A stretch of DNA of 64,000 bases from Sclerodactyla briareus (GCA_026419785.1 JAODTK010003488.1:62001-126000); one strand, 5' to 3'; positions 1 to 12,009 are shown, numbered from the stretch's first letter. The notes: generated by a model not told the origin, from the sequence alone. A program made the numbers and translations.

Positions 1-1199
1 GTCCAAGGACAAACACGCCTCATTTGCAAGTCAAGCCACCTATAAACCCGTTTGTAAACAAGCATTATGATGATGACATCTCAAATCACATGCACCCGTA
101 ATTACATGTGGACGGAGTTCCGTTAATTTCCAAGCGCTACAAAAAAAGTTGATAATCCCTTGTGAGCGAGCGCAAGGGATGGGTGAAGCTCTGTTTGGTT
201 GCAAACCTCATTTAATTTGCAAGGTTTGGCAATGCCCTGTGAAAAAATTGTAGTCAAGAATCTCCAAAGTGAAATGTTAACATTATTTTCGATTACTGAG
301 ATTTAAATAACATAAAGCAAGGCTGGTACTTCATGTTTTGAAGACTTGCAAATTCAGTGGTGACTGAGATGGGGGGCCACATTGCCTATTAGTTTTGCAC
401 AATAGAAAAATTGTTCCACAGATGTGCAAAACATCACGAAATGGATAGCAAACCAACACTGAAACGGCAAAATAGGCACAGGTCCCGAATGCGTATATTG
501 AGCCGAACTACTCATCTTGGAAGATCCAGGTTACAATTGGGGTCCCTAAAATGCGAAGATAGCAAACGAAAACGTAGAGAACTAAACTGAATGTCTGAAG
601 AAATCAAGGGTTTTCACTCCCATAGAAGAGAGGATTCTATACCATTGTGCACAAGGATGAACCAGAAGCTTGTGGTAAGCAGCATGGGGCAGTCAATGCA
701 CCCCCACAAAAAAATATTTGGGTGGTTTTTGTGTCGCTATGGACAACCCTCAAGTTTGCTTTGGGGGTGGGAGATATACATTTGACTGATGGCGTGCCCA
801 GGTGGAGACCAACTTGTAACTGACTTGGCTTAATATGAAAGTGTTTTGTTTTTTTTTTTTTCCCCTCTCTCCCGTCACCGTAAATTTTACCGCACCCAGA
901 ATATACTGCCATACTATGGATAATGACTCACCCCTGCAAATGAGGAGTTGAAAAAAATAGAAACCCCCCTTTCCATGGTTTGCGTGGTACGTCCCGCATA
1001 TGAGAAGGAAAAAAGTCCTGGCCTCCCAAACTTTGGAAGATTGTGTGCACAACTAATTTATTCATACACTGAAATGTTGAATTGATACATGAACCCCTCA
1101 ATTGTTTGGCAAAGTCCCCCTCAGCCCATAACTGCAAAACCTGATTCCAGGAGTTCATCGCATGATGCTAAACTGTGATCTTTCACCCAATCAATTTTT
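1..1199. other. No recognisable gene
   Basis: AT-rich sequence with short homopolymers (T run near 850, C run near 966). The overlapping open frames at 590-1160 use different frames on both strands, have no recognisable protein motif and end within repeats. Confidence 0.5.
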
Positions 1200-1316
1200 C
1201 AGCTGTGGGAAGCAGCTCATACAAGGTCATGTCTCTCTCCCTCCGTTTTCGTTTCATTTCTATCGTCCGTTAGTTTTCGTTCATATTCATTCGTTCGTCC
1301 ATTTCGTTTGTCACGT

Positions 1317-1604
1317 TCATTCGTAACTTCTGAACCGTACATGCGATCAGGTTGAAACTTGGTGGGTGAATGAAGCATGCCACTGGCTAGGCTGAGTAAC
1401 ATTTTTGTTTGCATAATGTGATGAAATTTTATTTAAATCCAATTAATTACCCCACTAATTCTTCATTCGTAACTTCTGAACCGTACATGCGATCAGGTTG
1501 AAACTTGGTGGGTGGATGAAGCATGCCACTGGCTAGGCTGAGTTAACATTTTTGTGTGTGCATAGTTTGATTAGATTTCAATTGAATCCAATTAATTACC
1601 CCAA
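1317..1604. repeat. Tandem duplication, ~145-bp unit, two copies
   Basis: Both copies start ttcgtaacttctgaaccgt, continue through gaaacttggtgggtg and gcatgccactggctaggc, and end at aattaattacccca. They differ by a few substitutions and one-base indels. The inverted arm near 4.0-4.15 kb carries a single diverged copy. Confidence 0.85.
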
Positions 1605-2399
1605 TTTGTCTATCCACCAGCCCTTCCCATTGAACTTCTGTGAGAGTGGTTTGTTTACAGTACGATTGGAGCTCAGGGGCTGGCCTGCTTTAGAGCAAGG
1701 ACTGTTTTTAGGTCTGTCACACTGAGGTGGCTGGAATATAGGCAATGGGGGGGGGGAACAGGCAGTTCTGTGGAAGATTGTCATCACCTTGGTGTTGGCT
1801 AGACTTCCCATTGTGGTCCAATTGTGTTTCCCACTGTTCAATTGCTACAGGCCTAGGAAAGTGTTGTGCTGGGTACACAAGTTTTGTTGGGTACATATGG
1901 CAACACCTAATACAGGCCAGGAAATGAGTTAGTTGGGTACTTTGTGCTGGGCACTTAATAGCAAAGATTAGGCTAATGTGGTAGTCCAAGCCATTCCAAG
2001 GTTATGAACGATGTCATAACGCTCAATGTGAACAAACAATGAAAATGATTGGTGAGAAACGCAGTGTCATTCGCCACAGGAATTTTGCCGTCCGCAGCTA
2101 TCAAGAACCGTTTCGACTTCGCCAAAATTGTTATCATGCCACCGGCGGCTCCATCCGCTAATCATTGATGCTCCAACATACCTAAGGCCAACTTATGTCG
2201 CCAGGTCTTTGCGAATGACTGAGATGGTTCACAATCCCCTTTTCATAACAAGCGCAATTGTAAACGTCTTGGTAGCTGCGGGCAAATCTGCCTAGGTGTG
2301 GCATCAGTTAAAATGATGAAGACAACCATTTTTTTATTCTCAACAAAGTCGGGGGCAATCTATGGCAAGTCATGACGTGTGTGTGTGGATGTGTGGTAT

Positions 2400-3700
2400 G
2401 TATGTTGTGATGCCTGGCTTGTGAACACAATAACTCAACCCACTGAATGGATCAAGCTCATAACTTGGTATGTGGGCTCCCCGTAAGGTGTACATGATCC
2501 CTATGTTTTTGGGGTCAGGTCAAAGATCATGGATGTCAATAAGGTCACAAGTCTTAAAACCTGTGGAACACAATCTTTTCTAGAATGCTTGGTCTGATCA
2601 AGCTGAAATTTTGTATGCAGCTTTCTTATGAGGTGTACAAGAACCCTGTTGTTTTTGGTGTAGATCGGGGGAAATTGTGAAAAGTGTATATTTGGGCCAA
2701 TTTTGGCTTGTTGATTATAATAACTCAACTCGACCCTACCTGGATGGATCGAGCTCATACTTAGGATGTGGTCCCCAGATGAGTGCATGAACTCTACATC
2801 TTTGGGGTCCAAAGTCAGAGGTCATCTGAGGTCAACCCAGAGGTCAAGTATTGAACACCTGTGAAACACTATAAGTGTCAGAGATTGGTCTGATCCGGTT
2901 GAAATTTGCTGTGTAGCATTTCTTCTATGGGGAGTACAAGGACCCGCCCTTGGCTTTGGGTATAGGTCGGAGTGCATTCTTGGTGTCAAGACTAGAAATT
3001 TTGTGAAAAGCCACTATTTTGGGCCAATGTTGGCTTGGGACACGATAACCTCAACCCCAACCGGATGGATGATGAAGCTCATTACTGCTACTGGTATGTG
3101 GGGTTTCCAATGATGAGTGCATTGAACCCTGTGTTTGGGTTGAGGTGAATTTTGGTCAAAATAGAAAATTTGTTGAAAAAGTCAATAATTTGGCCATTTT
3201 TGGCGTGGAACATGATAACTCGACCTCACATAGATGGAATGGAGCTCATACTTGGTTATGTGTGTTCCCCATGATGAGTACCTGAACTCTATTGTTTCCG
3301 CGTCAGGTTAGAAGTCACCAGCCAGTGTTGTAGTCCGAGGCGGACTCGAGGCGATTTTGCCGGCCTCGTCCCGGCCTCGGCCTCGGTTTTTCCGAGGCCA
3401 CAATACCTACAGTGTACAAGCAGAAAACCTGAGCCCGGCCTCGGAGGGCCGGCCTCGACTAAAATCCCTTGGTCACCAAGGGTCAAAAGTCTGAAAAAAC
3501 CTGAGGAAATTTAGTGTTAGCTTCGATCAAGAGTACAGGAACACAGGTTGGTTTGAAAAATGGAATTTTGTCAGATGTTATGTTGCCATTAATGGGTGGG
3601 TGGTATGATCTCCCATTTGTCTTGTGCTTCGGCTATAGGTTGTAAGAAAGAGGTCAAGGAATATAGCTTTTGGCTTTCTGGTTTTTCTAACTAGCACTCC
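2400..3700. repeat. Diverged tandem array, ~300-bp unit, about four copies
   Basis: The blocks 'ataactcaac..', 'gatggat..gagctcata', 'ccccatgatgagt' and 'ggtcaaaggtcat' recur with starts near 2428, 2720, 3045 and 3217. The last copy is interrupted by a small insertion at 3322-3471. A further copy lies at about 48.82-49.15 kb, and its 3' part recurs at about 31.56-31.66 kb. No coding potential was seen. Confidence 0.7.
3322..3471. mobile_element. Small hAT-like MITE, GC-rich, inserted in the tandem repeat
   Basis: The insert starts ccagtgttgtagtc and ends gactaaaatcccttg, an imperfect inverted terminus. It is rich in CCGAGGCC/GGCCTCGG blocks. It is bordered by gtcaccag (3314-3321) and gtcaccaa (3472-3479), a 7-of-8 direct repeat typical of hAT insertion. 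The paralogous repeat copy near 48.92 kb reads straight through this point (gaggtcatcagaggtcaa), which is an empty site. It has no transposase. Confidence 0.65.
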
Positions 3701-5430
3701 CATACCCTTTACCTTACTAAACATCTTCTCCTCTGCTGATAGAAATCCAATTATGTAATCCTTGACAATGACACCATTGAAACAAAACCATTGAAGATAA
3801 AACCCAAACATGGGAAAACAACTCATTCTGGGTCACCCAGCCAACAGATACTAGAGCGTGATTGTGAAAAGGACAAATACATCTTCCCTTGCTCTGCTTA
3901 CCTGGACCTGCTGACAGATAAGATTAACACTATGCTGCCTGCTTGGGAGTAATTGTTTGTAAACAAACCTCTTCACAGTGAGCTTCAAGGGGAATGTTGG
4001 AAATGGGGTAATTAATTGGAATTGAGTTAAAATCTAATCACAATCAAAAAAAAATGTAACTCGGCCTAGCCAATAGTATGCTCCATCCAACCCACCAAGT
4101 TTTAACTGGATAGATGACGGTTTAGAGTGTTTTGAGTAAAGTGACGAACAGAACGGACAAAAGAAAAGAACGGAACAGACGGAAGAGACATGAGGAATTG
4201 TAGAGCTGCTCTCTCCCGCAGCTAAAAACATATTGTCAGCCGGCCTTCCCCAGATGCCCATGACAGCTCAAGGTTTCTACCTATTAAAACTGTCAGAGTG
4301 CCTCAATTGTCATTATTATGAATGCAATAGTGTAGTGTTTACCACATTCACTTGCTCATTTTATTACACTTATAATCGAGTGCCATAGCATCACCAGTTG
4401 ATGTATAAATGAGTATATACATTGTCCACTATGTTTCAATAATGTGATCCCTGGTCGGCTTTTGGGTTGTGCAAAAATAAGTCCCTATCTTAAATCTTAC
4501 AGTCGTAGCTAGCCCAGATTTTCTTAATATAACTAGTGTGGATTTGAGTTTTTTTTCACTTTGGATATATTTTGAACCGATGTTGCGATTCCCCCCCCTC
4601 CCCCCCCCTCCCTCCCCCCCCCCCCCCCCCCGCCCAAACGACACTACTCTCCTCTGCTGCATATTTTGGGATAACATTTTCACATTCAACCTTTCTTTCT
4701 GCCCTCAATTTCCTACAGTAAGTCTTGGGCCAAAACATGTTGTCCTCAGGGCCTGTCAGTTTTTAAATAAGTCTGGCCATCATATGGGGGTATACGTGAC
4801 TCTTCTCTGCCTGTTCAGTACCAAGCTGTCCTTTATAGCCTAGAAACAGCGAATTTCCCCTCCCACACTTGATATAATAACCGATCACCAAAGTCAAAGC
4901 CATTTGCAGCAAACTGACTCAGGTTTTAATCATTTGATTCCTGCAGGTTTTGCTGTGACTTGAGTGATGGCTTCAAGGAAATATCACCTAATGGGATTTT
5001 GTCTCGTCAAGGAAGCAATCTCGACTGGTAGTGGTTTTTGTTTGCACCAAAGCTTGTGAATTGTTGGAGGGGGTGAAGAGAGGCTTTGCATTGATTTTGT
5101 AATAGGCTTTCACAGGTTTACTTTTGGTAGCCACGTGCTTCAATTGTGAAAGGTCAAGCACTGAAGTTGTTACAACCATCATTTTTATCATAAGCTTGAA
5201 AAAGGAATGATGACTTGATTGACAACATGCAGGAGTGTCATTTCTCAAGTGGGAGTTTGTTGGCTGAAGAACTGTACCACAACGTTCGGAGCTGATATTC
5301 ATGATTCCATACAGTATGTTTTCAATGAATGTGTTCTATCAGTGTTTTACTGAAGAAGTTGTATTTCCTTCCAATGTTCATTTTTTGATGAACTGACATT
5401 GCATTGATTAATTTTGGCTTGGCCCACATG

Positions 5431-5700
5431 AGACACTGAATGGTTGGCACACAATAGTAAAGCATCGGACCTTCACAACCCGGAAAACCGAGGTTCGAAT
5501 CCTGCTCGGGTCCGACCTAAGGCTTTGAAAATGGTACCTGTTGCCTTCTCGCTAGTCACTCAGCACAAGTGAGTCAGTGGACCAGTTGCCTTCCTCGTGT
5601 GATTACCCACCCCCTACCCCACATTAAGTTAATGTCATAGAGGCCATTGCCTATTGTGTACCTAGTGAAAGATTTCCAGCTGACAATGTGGTACAGTACC
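5431..5700 (+). mobile_element. tRNA-derived SINE
   Basis: The head resembles a tRNA: a canonical B box (ggttcgaatcc, near 5492) lies about 50 bp downstream of a degenerate A-box region (ttggcacacaatag). The acceptor and T-arm do not fold as an intact tRNA and the sequence runs on into a non-tRNA body (cttctcgctagtcactcagc...). That is the expected form of a Pol III-derived SINE rather than a working tRNA gene. The 3' end is not well defined. Confidence 0.55.
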
Positions 5701-5893
5701 CAGGTCTGCACCCTCGCTGGGTCTTGAATAGGTTCGATCTTCTGTGCTCTGCAAGTATACCATGAAAAAAAAAGACCATCTGAGATCAGTTCCATCATCG
5801 GATCATTCGACATGGCCAACGGTCTTTGCAGTCTGGTATCTAGCCGCACCCACTAGTAGCCTCCACGAGCCGTTAAGTTCTCATCCTGTGACC

Positions 5894-7174
5894 CAGTGCT
5901 CGAAATATCTACCTGATCAGCAGTTGTCCGTCGGGCTCAGAACTTCCACTAGCCCGAACAAAAATTTGACTAGCCCGATAAAATTTATTAGGCTTAACTA
6001 TTGCTACAACAGCAAGTTAAACTGTATATAGACGGTGGGTACCTGGGGATAATCACCCATGCGATACCATTCCTGCTTTCATCATCCCATAGCAACATGA
6101 CTGTCCCGAAAGGGCAAAATCCTTCAACGGCAACATTCTTCTGGCCCATAGTGAATGTTCTTCCCAGGCAAAATTGGATTTGTGTGAATGAATAAGAAAC
6201 AAAAATGATAATTTAGAAAACAAAAATTCCCACCGGTAGCCATACCACCGAAGCTACTGACTTGCTATGCTTTCGTACAGGACCACACTTACCTAATCAG
6301 AAAGTGGGTTATTAGAATACACCTTGCAAATAACATGATTCAATCTTTGTGAAAAGTGTTTGTATCAACCCATCTACATGCCTGTTTCATTATTGGATGA
6401 TTTTTTAAATGTTTTCAGATTGCAGATTTTAACGTTATTTTACAGTGACCTTGGTCCCATTCCACATGGTTAACATAGAATGTGTACATAAACCATTCTA
6501 CAAAATCATGTCAATCGAACGTTATCGATGTGTAGGGTGGAAAAATAGTGTTTTCTCTCATGTTCTGGTGTGTGTACGATGTCGACACACCATGATATGA
6601 GGATGCAACATTGTGCAGGAAGTACCGAGATCGTGGACTGGTTGGAAAGAGTGCAAAAGTTATATTCCTGTTTGGAAACCAGTGCGGTCATTCCCACATA
6701 TAAATTATTTTTGTGCGGGATTTGAGTTTGAGTGCGCAGATCGTGCGATCCCACACTAGCGTGAAAACAGATTGTAATGACAACACGTTTCACTCGGTGA
6801 GTCGGTGTACACGTGGGGCCGGGCATTTATTATAGAACTTTTTTTATGGACTACGATCGTTGATCGGCCTACATTTTCGTGACGGTCGAGTGTCAGTGTC
6901 ATGGCCGATGTTGGAGGTTTCGCAGAAGCTCATTTTCTGCGAATATTTAGTTGCAAATACTGCTAGTTCGCTCAGTAGTGGCCGCTTATGAAAAGTCATT
7001 GGAGGAGTTCAGGATCAGTCGAGTTTGTATTTTTAGTGTCCTAGACCTTCAACTGAATTTTCTCACTAGCCCGACGGGCAGCTGCAGCGGAGTTAGTTTC
7101 TACGTTAGACCGAACTGAAACTTCGAGTAAAAAAAGCCCCGAGGCATCGGGCGTTATGTAAATTTCGAGCACTG
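5894..7174. mobile_element. hAT-like non-autonomous DNA transposon, 1281 bp, perfect 8-bp target duplication
   Basis: The left end is cagtgctcgaaatat and the right end, on the other strand, is cagtgctcgaaattt. Both ends then carry a ccgtcgggct block, so the inverted termini extend over a gapped ~100 bp. The flanks are ctgtgacc at 5886-5893 and again at 7175-7182, an exact 8-bp duplication as expected for hAT elements. The interior (6-7 kb) has only short unrelated open frames and no recognisable transposase, so it is presumably non-autonomous. Confidence 0.85.
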
Positions 7175-7182
7175 CTGTGACC

Positions 7183-8157
7183 AGGGACCAGTATTATTGG
7201 CAGAATTGATGAAAATAATGATTGGGATCAGCTGTCAAAATTTGGACTCGAGCAGTTGACCGTGCTGTGAGTTACGTTTAAGATCAGGATAACGTTTCCG
7301 CAAATGTGACAGTTTGTACTTTTCAGCCGGAAAGTAGCGAGTTATTTGGAGAACAGAAGCTGATCATGCATAAAAATAGGCACCCTTCTGAGTGAGTCAC
7401 AATTAAGAAGATATTCTGAGTATTTGGAGAGAATTTGAAACCTGTCAATAACAGCATTACTGGTGAGGTCTTTAAAAGGGGCCAGACGGGTTTGCCATAA
7501 AAGCTCCTCCCCTATCCCTAGCCCTTCATTCATTGAGACAAACATTATATAGTCCTAATAACTTTTGCCAGTTGACAATACCTGGGAATGTGCTATTATT
7601 AGGTACCTGAATGGGTAATTGTCGGATTTTGTCGCATATATTAGGCTATATTTAACATTTGCAGATGCTTGTCACAGTTCACATAAAAAGCACAACAAAG
7701 TCACGTGAGGCAAGGGAAGGGCGTAGTTGTAATTCTAATGATAATGAAAATAAAGAAAGGGTGGGAATTATTATACAATAATATTATAAAAATGGAGAAG
7801 AGGTGGATCAAGAAGAAAATTCACTCCTATACAATGTTCTTCTTTCATACTAACTATGAGGTAGTCGACCTTCGAGTTTGTTTCCATAAGGTTCCTTTAA
7901 ATATTTATCTCTTATGACCGACAGATTTTTTTCAAAGTTTTTCGATGGCTCTGTAATACTCGTTCCTTGGCTCCTTTGATGTTTGTCTGCCTGATTCCAA
8001 TGGTAACTAGCCCTGACCCACATAACTACTCTTGTGCCTTGTGTGACCCAATAACAAAAATTCTCTGTCAAAAACCTGAGCGTTTTTCAGTACAGACAGA
8101 TGATTGAATCAATGATCAATGTCATTAGTGAGTAACTTGATTGACCAATGTACAGAA
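7183..8157. other. No recognisable feature
   Basis: AT-rich unique-looking sequence. Open frames here are short, and no splice-bounded coding segment or repeat relationship was recognised. Confidence 0.4.
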
Positions 8158-8340
8158 CAATTTCAGGTCAAAGGTGATCAAGGGGCAATATTGACCCTAA
8201 TAGTACAAAGGAACATCCCCCCCCCCACTTTGAATTAGATGGTCACAATAGTTGTGCGCAGTATTGGGGTGTTCAGGAATTGACTGGTTGCTAATTGACA
8301 ATTGGATCAGTTCATGTATTTAGGTGACTATCTTAATTAT
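8158..8340. repeat. Long direct repeat, left copy
   Basis: It runs from 'ttcaggtcaaaggtgatcaa' through 'cactttgaatt', 'atagttgtgc' and 'attggatca' to 'tcttaatt'. The same order of blocks recurs at about 11075-11262, immediately beyond the compound repeat that starts at 8338. A third partial copy begins near 11278. Confidence 0.7.
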
Positions 8341-11065
8341 ATCCCCGCAACACCCCTGAAAGTGTTCGGGATACTATTGTTTTTGGGGACCGTGTGCCGC
8401 CGTCTCTGCCGGCTCCTCCGCCGCCGCGCCGCCGAAACTTAGGCGTTAGCGCTCTCATTCTTTACACTTTATCCGATTGACCCAAAACTTGGTACATACC
8501 GTGTCCGTATGAGTTAAAATCTCGGTATAAGTTCGAAAATGGCTATAATATCGTATATCTGTTGCCCTCTATTTTGCAGGGTTTTTTTGCAAAATTTTGA
8601 AGTCGTGCGATTTAACCCGAACGTGGTTTGTGGGTAGTTGTTTGGAGCCGAGAACATGGCGCAATTCACGCGCATCCGAGGTCAATTGTGTGCATTTCTT
8701 TGCCATTATCCTAATTATATCATAATGTCTGTGATAATTTCACGTCAGTGTTTTCATGTAAACTTGGTGAATAGGCCAACCTACAGTGCGATGAAGTTTC
8801 CTAATGTGGCCGAGGTCCACTGGAGGGTCATCTTGCATGACTCATTTTGCATAATAGTTGGCACAAATTAGCAATTAGGCCAAATGTATAAACTTTGTTG
8901 GATTCTCAACAGAAACTTGTGGGTAGGACCTTCTAACATCCCGATAAATTATTCAATTTCATTGAAATCACTGAAGGTCATTATGTGTTTAATTTACATA
9001 TTCGTTAGCATAATAGAATAATTAAATAATTATTTTCTCAACTTTTGGATTTTGACTAAACTTTGTGATTAGGACCTCCTACCAGTCCTGATAACTTGAT
9101 TCAATAGCATCATATCACTAAGGTAATTTGTGGGACTAATTTGCATATTATGTCCTGATCAGTCAAAATGATGAGTTTAAGACTTTTTTTTTCGCATAAT
9201 ATTGTACTATTCATTGGAAATGCATATGCTTTCTAGGCTCTGTATTTCATCACATGGTGTAACAATTTTTATAAAGCCGCCATGTCATTGAGGGTCGTTA
9301 AAGGTCACTTTAGGGTCACAAACTGATTTTTGTACTTTATCGGCAATAGAACTGGGTTGTGGTTTCATCAGAATGCAAAATGCTCCTAGGAGTGGAGTAT
9401 CACATGGAGAGTAACAATTCTCATAAAAAAAACTGTCATATCATTAAAGGGTCATTCGGGGTCACTTCGGGTCAAACCTGTTTTTTGGCTATATCGTAGA
9501 ATGGAATATCTGCTAAGGCTGGCTGGTTCACCATTGTGATATAATTGTTGATCTTCATGTTGTGTGACCTCTGACCTGAATTTGTACTCTCTGTCGGGTG
9601 GTCATGTGGGTTAGGTCGAATCTTGAATTAAATGTGCTTATTTAAGGCAGTTACGGCCAAAAAAAATAGAACTGGTTTATTTTTGGCATATGGATAGGCT
9701 TGGTGTGCTTATGGAGGAAACAACTCCCTCTTCGATCGGACACTTACTTTGGTAGTTACAAGGGGTCCAAAGTTCATTTTATACCTTTTTCGCAATAACT
9801 GGACATGTTCTTGGAATCAATATGCTTCTAGAGTGGATGCATCACATGGAGTGTAAAAATGTTCATAAAAACCGCCTTGTCCTTGAAGGTCATTAAATGT
9901 CACTTAGGGGTCAAACTGATTTGTACTTTTTCGGCAATAGCACTGGGTGTGTTCATCAGAATGCAAAATGCTCCTAGAGTGGATGTTATCACATGGAGAG
10001 TAACATTCTCATAAAAACGTCATATATTAAGTCATTCGGGGTCACTTAGGGGTCAAAAACTGTTCTTTGGCTATATTCGGATACATTGAATATCTGCGAA
10101 GGCTGGATGGTGCACCATTGTGAGAGAATTGTTGGACCGCATGTTGGTGACCTCTGACCTGATTTGAACCCTGTCGGGTGGTCCTGTGGTTAAGGTCAAA
10201 TCTTGAATATGTGTGCTTATTTTTTAAGGATTTTAACGGCAAAAAAGTAGAAACTGGTTATTTTTTGGATATTTGAAAGAGCTTTGTGTGCTTTCTGGAT
10301 GAAAACAACTCCCGCTTTCGAGTTCGGGACACTTACTGTGGTAGTACAGGGGGCAAAGTCAATTTTTACCTTTTTCGCAATAATTGGACATGTTTCATTG
10401 GAATGCACTATGCTTTAGGAGTGGATGCGCCATGGAGTTGTAACAATTTTTTCATATAAATAAAAACCGCATGTCATTGAAGGTCATATTAAAAGGTCAT
10501 ATCTCAGGGGTTGTTGAAAAAAAATGATTTTGTACTTTTCGGCAATAGCACTGGGTGTGTCATCAGAATGCAAAATGACATCCTGGAGTGGATGTATCAC
10601 ATGGAGAGTAACAAGATTTATAAAAAAACTTCAATCATTAAGGTCAATTCGAGGTAACTTTGGGGGTCAAAAATGTTTTTTGGGCTATAATCGGGAGATT
10701 GAATATCTGCCGAAGGCTGGAATGGTTCACCATGTGATTTAATTGTTGACCTGCATGTGTGTGAACTCTTACCTGAATTTGACCTCGGTCGGGTTGGGCC
10801 ATGTGGTTAAAGGTCAAATCTTGAATAATGGCTTATTTAGGACGCACCTTGTCCGGGGCTGTAGGGGTGCCTCATACATTAACAAGTGCATTATGGAAAG
10901 ACCCTTTACCTGTACAACATTGTCGCTTCACAAGTCTATAAGTCTTCTTTCCACGAATATTGTCCGAGTGGTTTCATGTCACCAAATTTCTTGAATAAGA
11001 GATGCGGGGACTCTAGACGTTCTGGCGGTTAACCCGCCCGAAATTTTTATAGTTAACTAATGTTA
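8338..11065. repeat. TATATCCCCGCC-family repeat expanded by internal tandem copies
   Basis: The 5' end (tatccccgcaaca... ccgccgtctctgccg... aaacttaggcgttagcgc... tccgattgacccaaaacttgg) matches the two elements at 32.27 and 33.06 kb. The 3' end (gcggggactctagacgttctggcgg, 11004 onwards) corresponds to the ggggatata..ggcggttt end of those copies. Between them, instead of a few hundred bases, lie three diverged copies of a ~600-bp block. No coding frame is supported. Confidence 0.65.
9185..10850. repeat. Tandem array of three ~600-bp units
   Basis: The anchor 'aattgttg...catg...gtgacctctgacctga' followed by 'gtcgggtggtc' and 'aatcttgaat' occurs near 9545, 10127 and 10740. A second anchor, 'ggcaatag.actggg...catcagaatgcaaaatg', occurs near 9342, 9931 and 10542. 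Spacing is 582-613 bp. Copies differ by frequent one- to two-base gaps. A half-unit sub-repeat (ggtcatt..ggggtcact) is visible inside each copy. Confidence 0.75.
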
Positions 11066-11074
11066 TAAGAAAAT

Positions 11075-11262
11075 TCAGGTCAAAGGTGATCAAGGGCAGT
11101 ATTAAGAGTATTGATTCCCTAAAGGTAGAAGAATCATTCTCCCCACTTTGAATTGGATGATCAAGATAGTTGTGCACGATATATTGGGGTGGTCAGGAAG
11201 TTGAGTGTGCTTCGAACAGATTGGATCAAATGATCATATATGTAGGTGAAAAATCTTAATTT
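11075..11262. repeat. Long direct repeat, right copy
   Basis: This is the partner of the 8158-8340 segment, with the same block order: ttcaggtcaaaggtgatcaa, cactttgaattggatg, atagttgtgcac, attgg..ggtcagga, tcttaattt. The next ~40 bp (11275-11320) begins a third partial copy with 'agcaaaggtaatcaagaggc'. Confidence 0.7.
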
Positions 11263-11780
11263 GACTGCATTTACAAAAAAAATCAGAGCAAAGGTAATCA
11301 AGAGGCAATATTGGCATAATGATCGTCATATAATTATCAACAGTCTCACGCCTGAGGAGAAATTTCAAAAATCTTTGGAAAGAAGATTTCATGCAAGGGG
11401 AAGTACAATAACCATTTACATTTCCAGCTGATTGAAATTGGGGGGGCTATTGATGATTGTGGGAAAATAGCTCTCTGAGAGTGTGCAACTCTCGCCCACA
11501 ATGCGTATGAATCTGCTATTTTGGAATTCCATCACCTTCATGAACTCCGAGATGGAAATATAGGGACTGTCCCTGAATCAACATTTTGTATCTATGAATT
11601 GTTGAATCTGAACCCAAGTGTAATCCCTCCTTCATGTTCCCACTTAAAGACTGTACATATCAGGGTATCCAAGAGTGGGAGTATTTCACTCATAAGAGGG
11701 TTCCTGATTTTAGGGGGAAAATTTAAAATGTCTCAACCTCTTGCATTCATGGTTCAGAGGCAGGGTTGTACATGAAGGAG

Positions 11781-12009
11781 GGGGGGGGGGGGGGGGGGGG
11801 GGGGTGAAACCCCTTGAGATAAAACCGAAGGTGGTCACGGAGCGACAGAAAGTCGGTCTCTGAGCAGTGAGCACCCATGGTTGGATTGTTGTGTGTCCCT
11901 TACAAAGGGTACGTGAGACAACCAATGTTGATAGATGCGGGTATGGACTTCGTGTGGCAACAGTACAATAGTTCCCTCTACCACATCACCCCCCCCCCCC
12001 CCCCCCCCA
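11781..12009. repeat. Long poly-G and poly-C runs bracketing ~190 bp
   Basis: A run of more than 20 G (from 11781) and, ~190 bp later, a run of about 18 C followed by T and C runs (11990-12023) face each other on one strand and could pair as a hairpin stem. Open frames across them translate the runs as poly-P or poly-G and are not supported as genes. Confidence 0.6.

Larger units (their letters stand above)
1200..4223. repeat. Composite inverted-repeat element with a tandem array inside
   Basis: The left arm (about 1200-1660) starts agctgtgggaagcagctc. The right arm (about 3953-4223), read on the minus strand, starts agctgcgggagagagcagct and follows the same order: a CGTTCGTT-type block, 'ccaccaagttt', 'gcctagcca', 'aattaattacccca', then 'ggtttgtttac'. 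The arms are therefore homologous in opposite orientation and about 2.3 kb apart. The left arm is longer because a ~145-bp block is duplicated in it. The interior holds a tandem array. This looks like a foldback-type or non-autonomous DNA element. No transposase is visible and no clear target duplication was found. Confidence 0.6.

Noticed and set aside
5440-5515. Functional tRNA gene
   Set aside because: Good B box, but A box and arms are degenerate and the sequence continues into a SINE body.
8158-11262. LTR retrotransposon defined by the long direct repeats
   Set aside because: The repeats lack TG..CA ends, primer-binding site or polypurine tract, and the interior has no gag/pol and instead is a tandem array.
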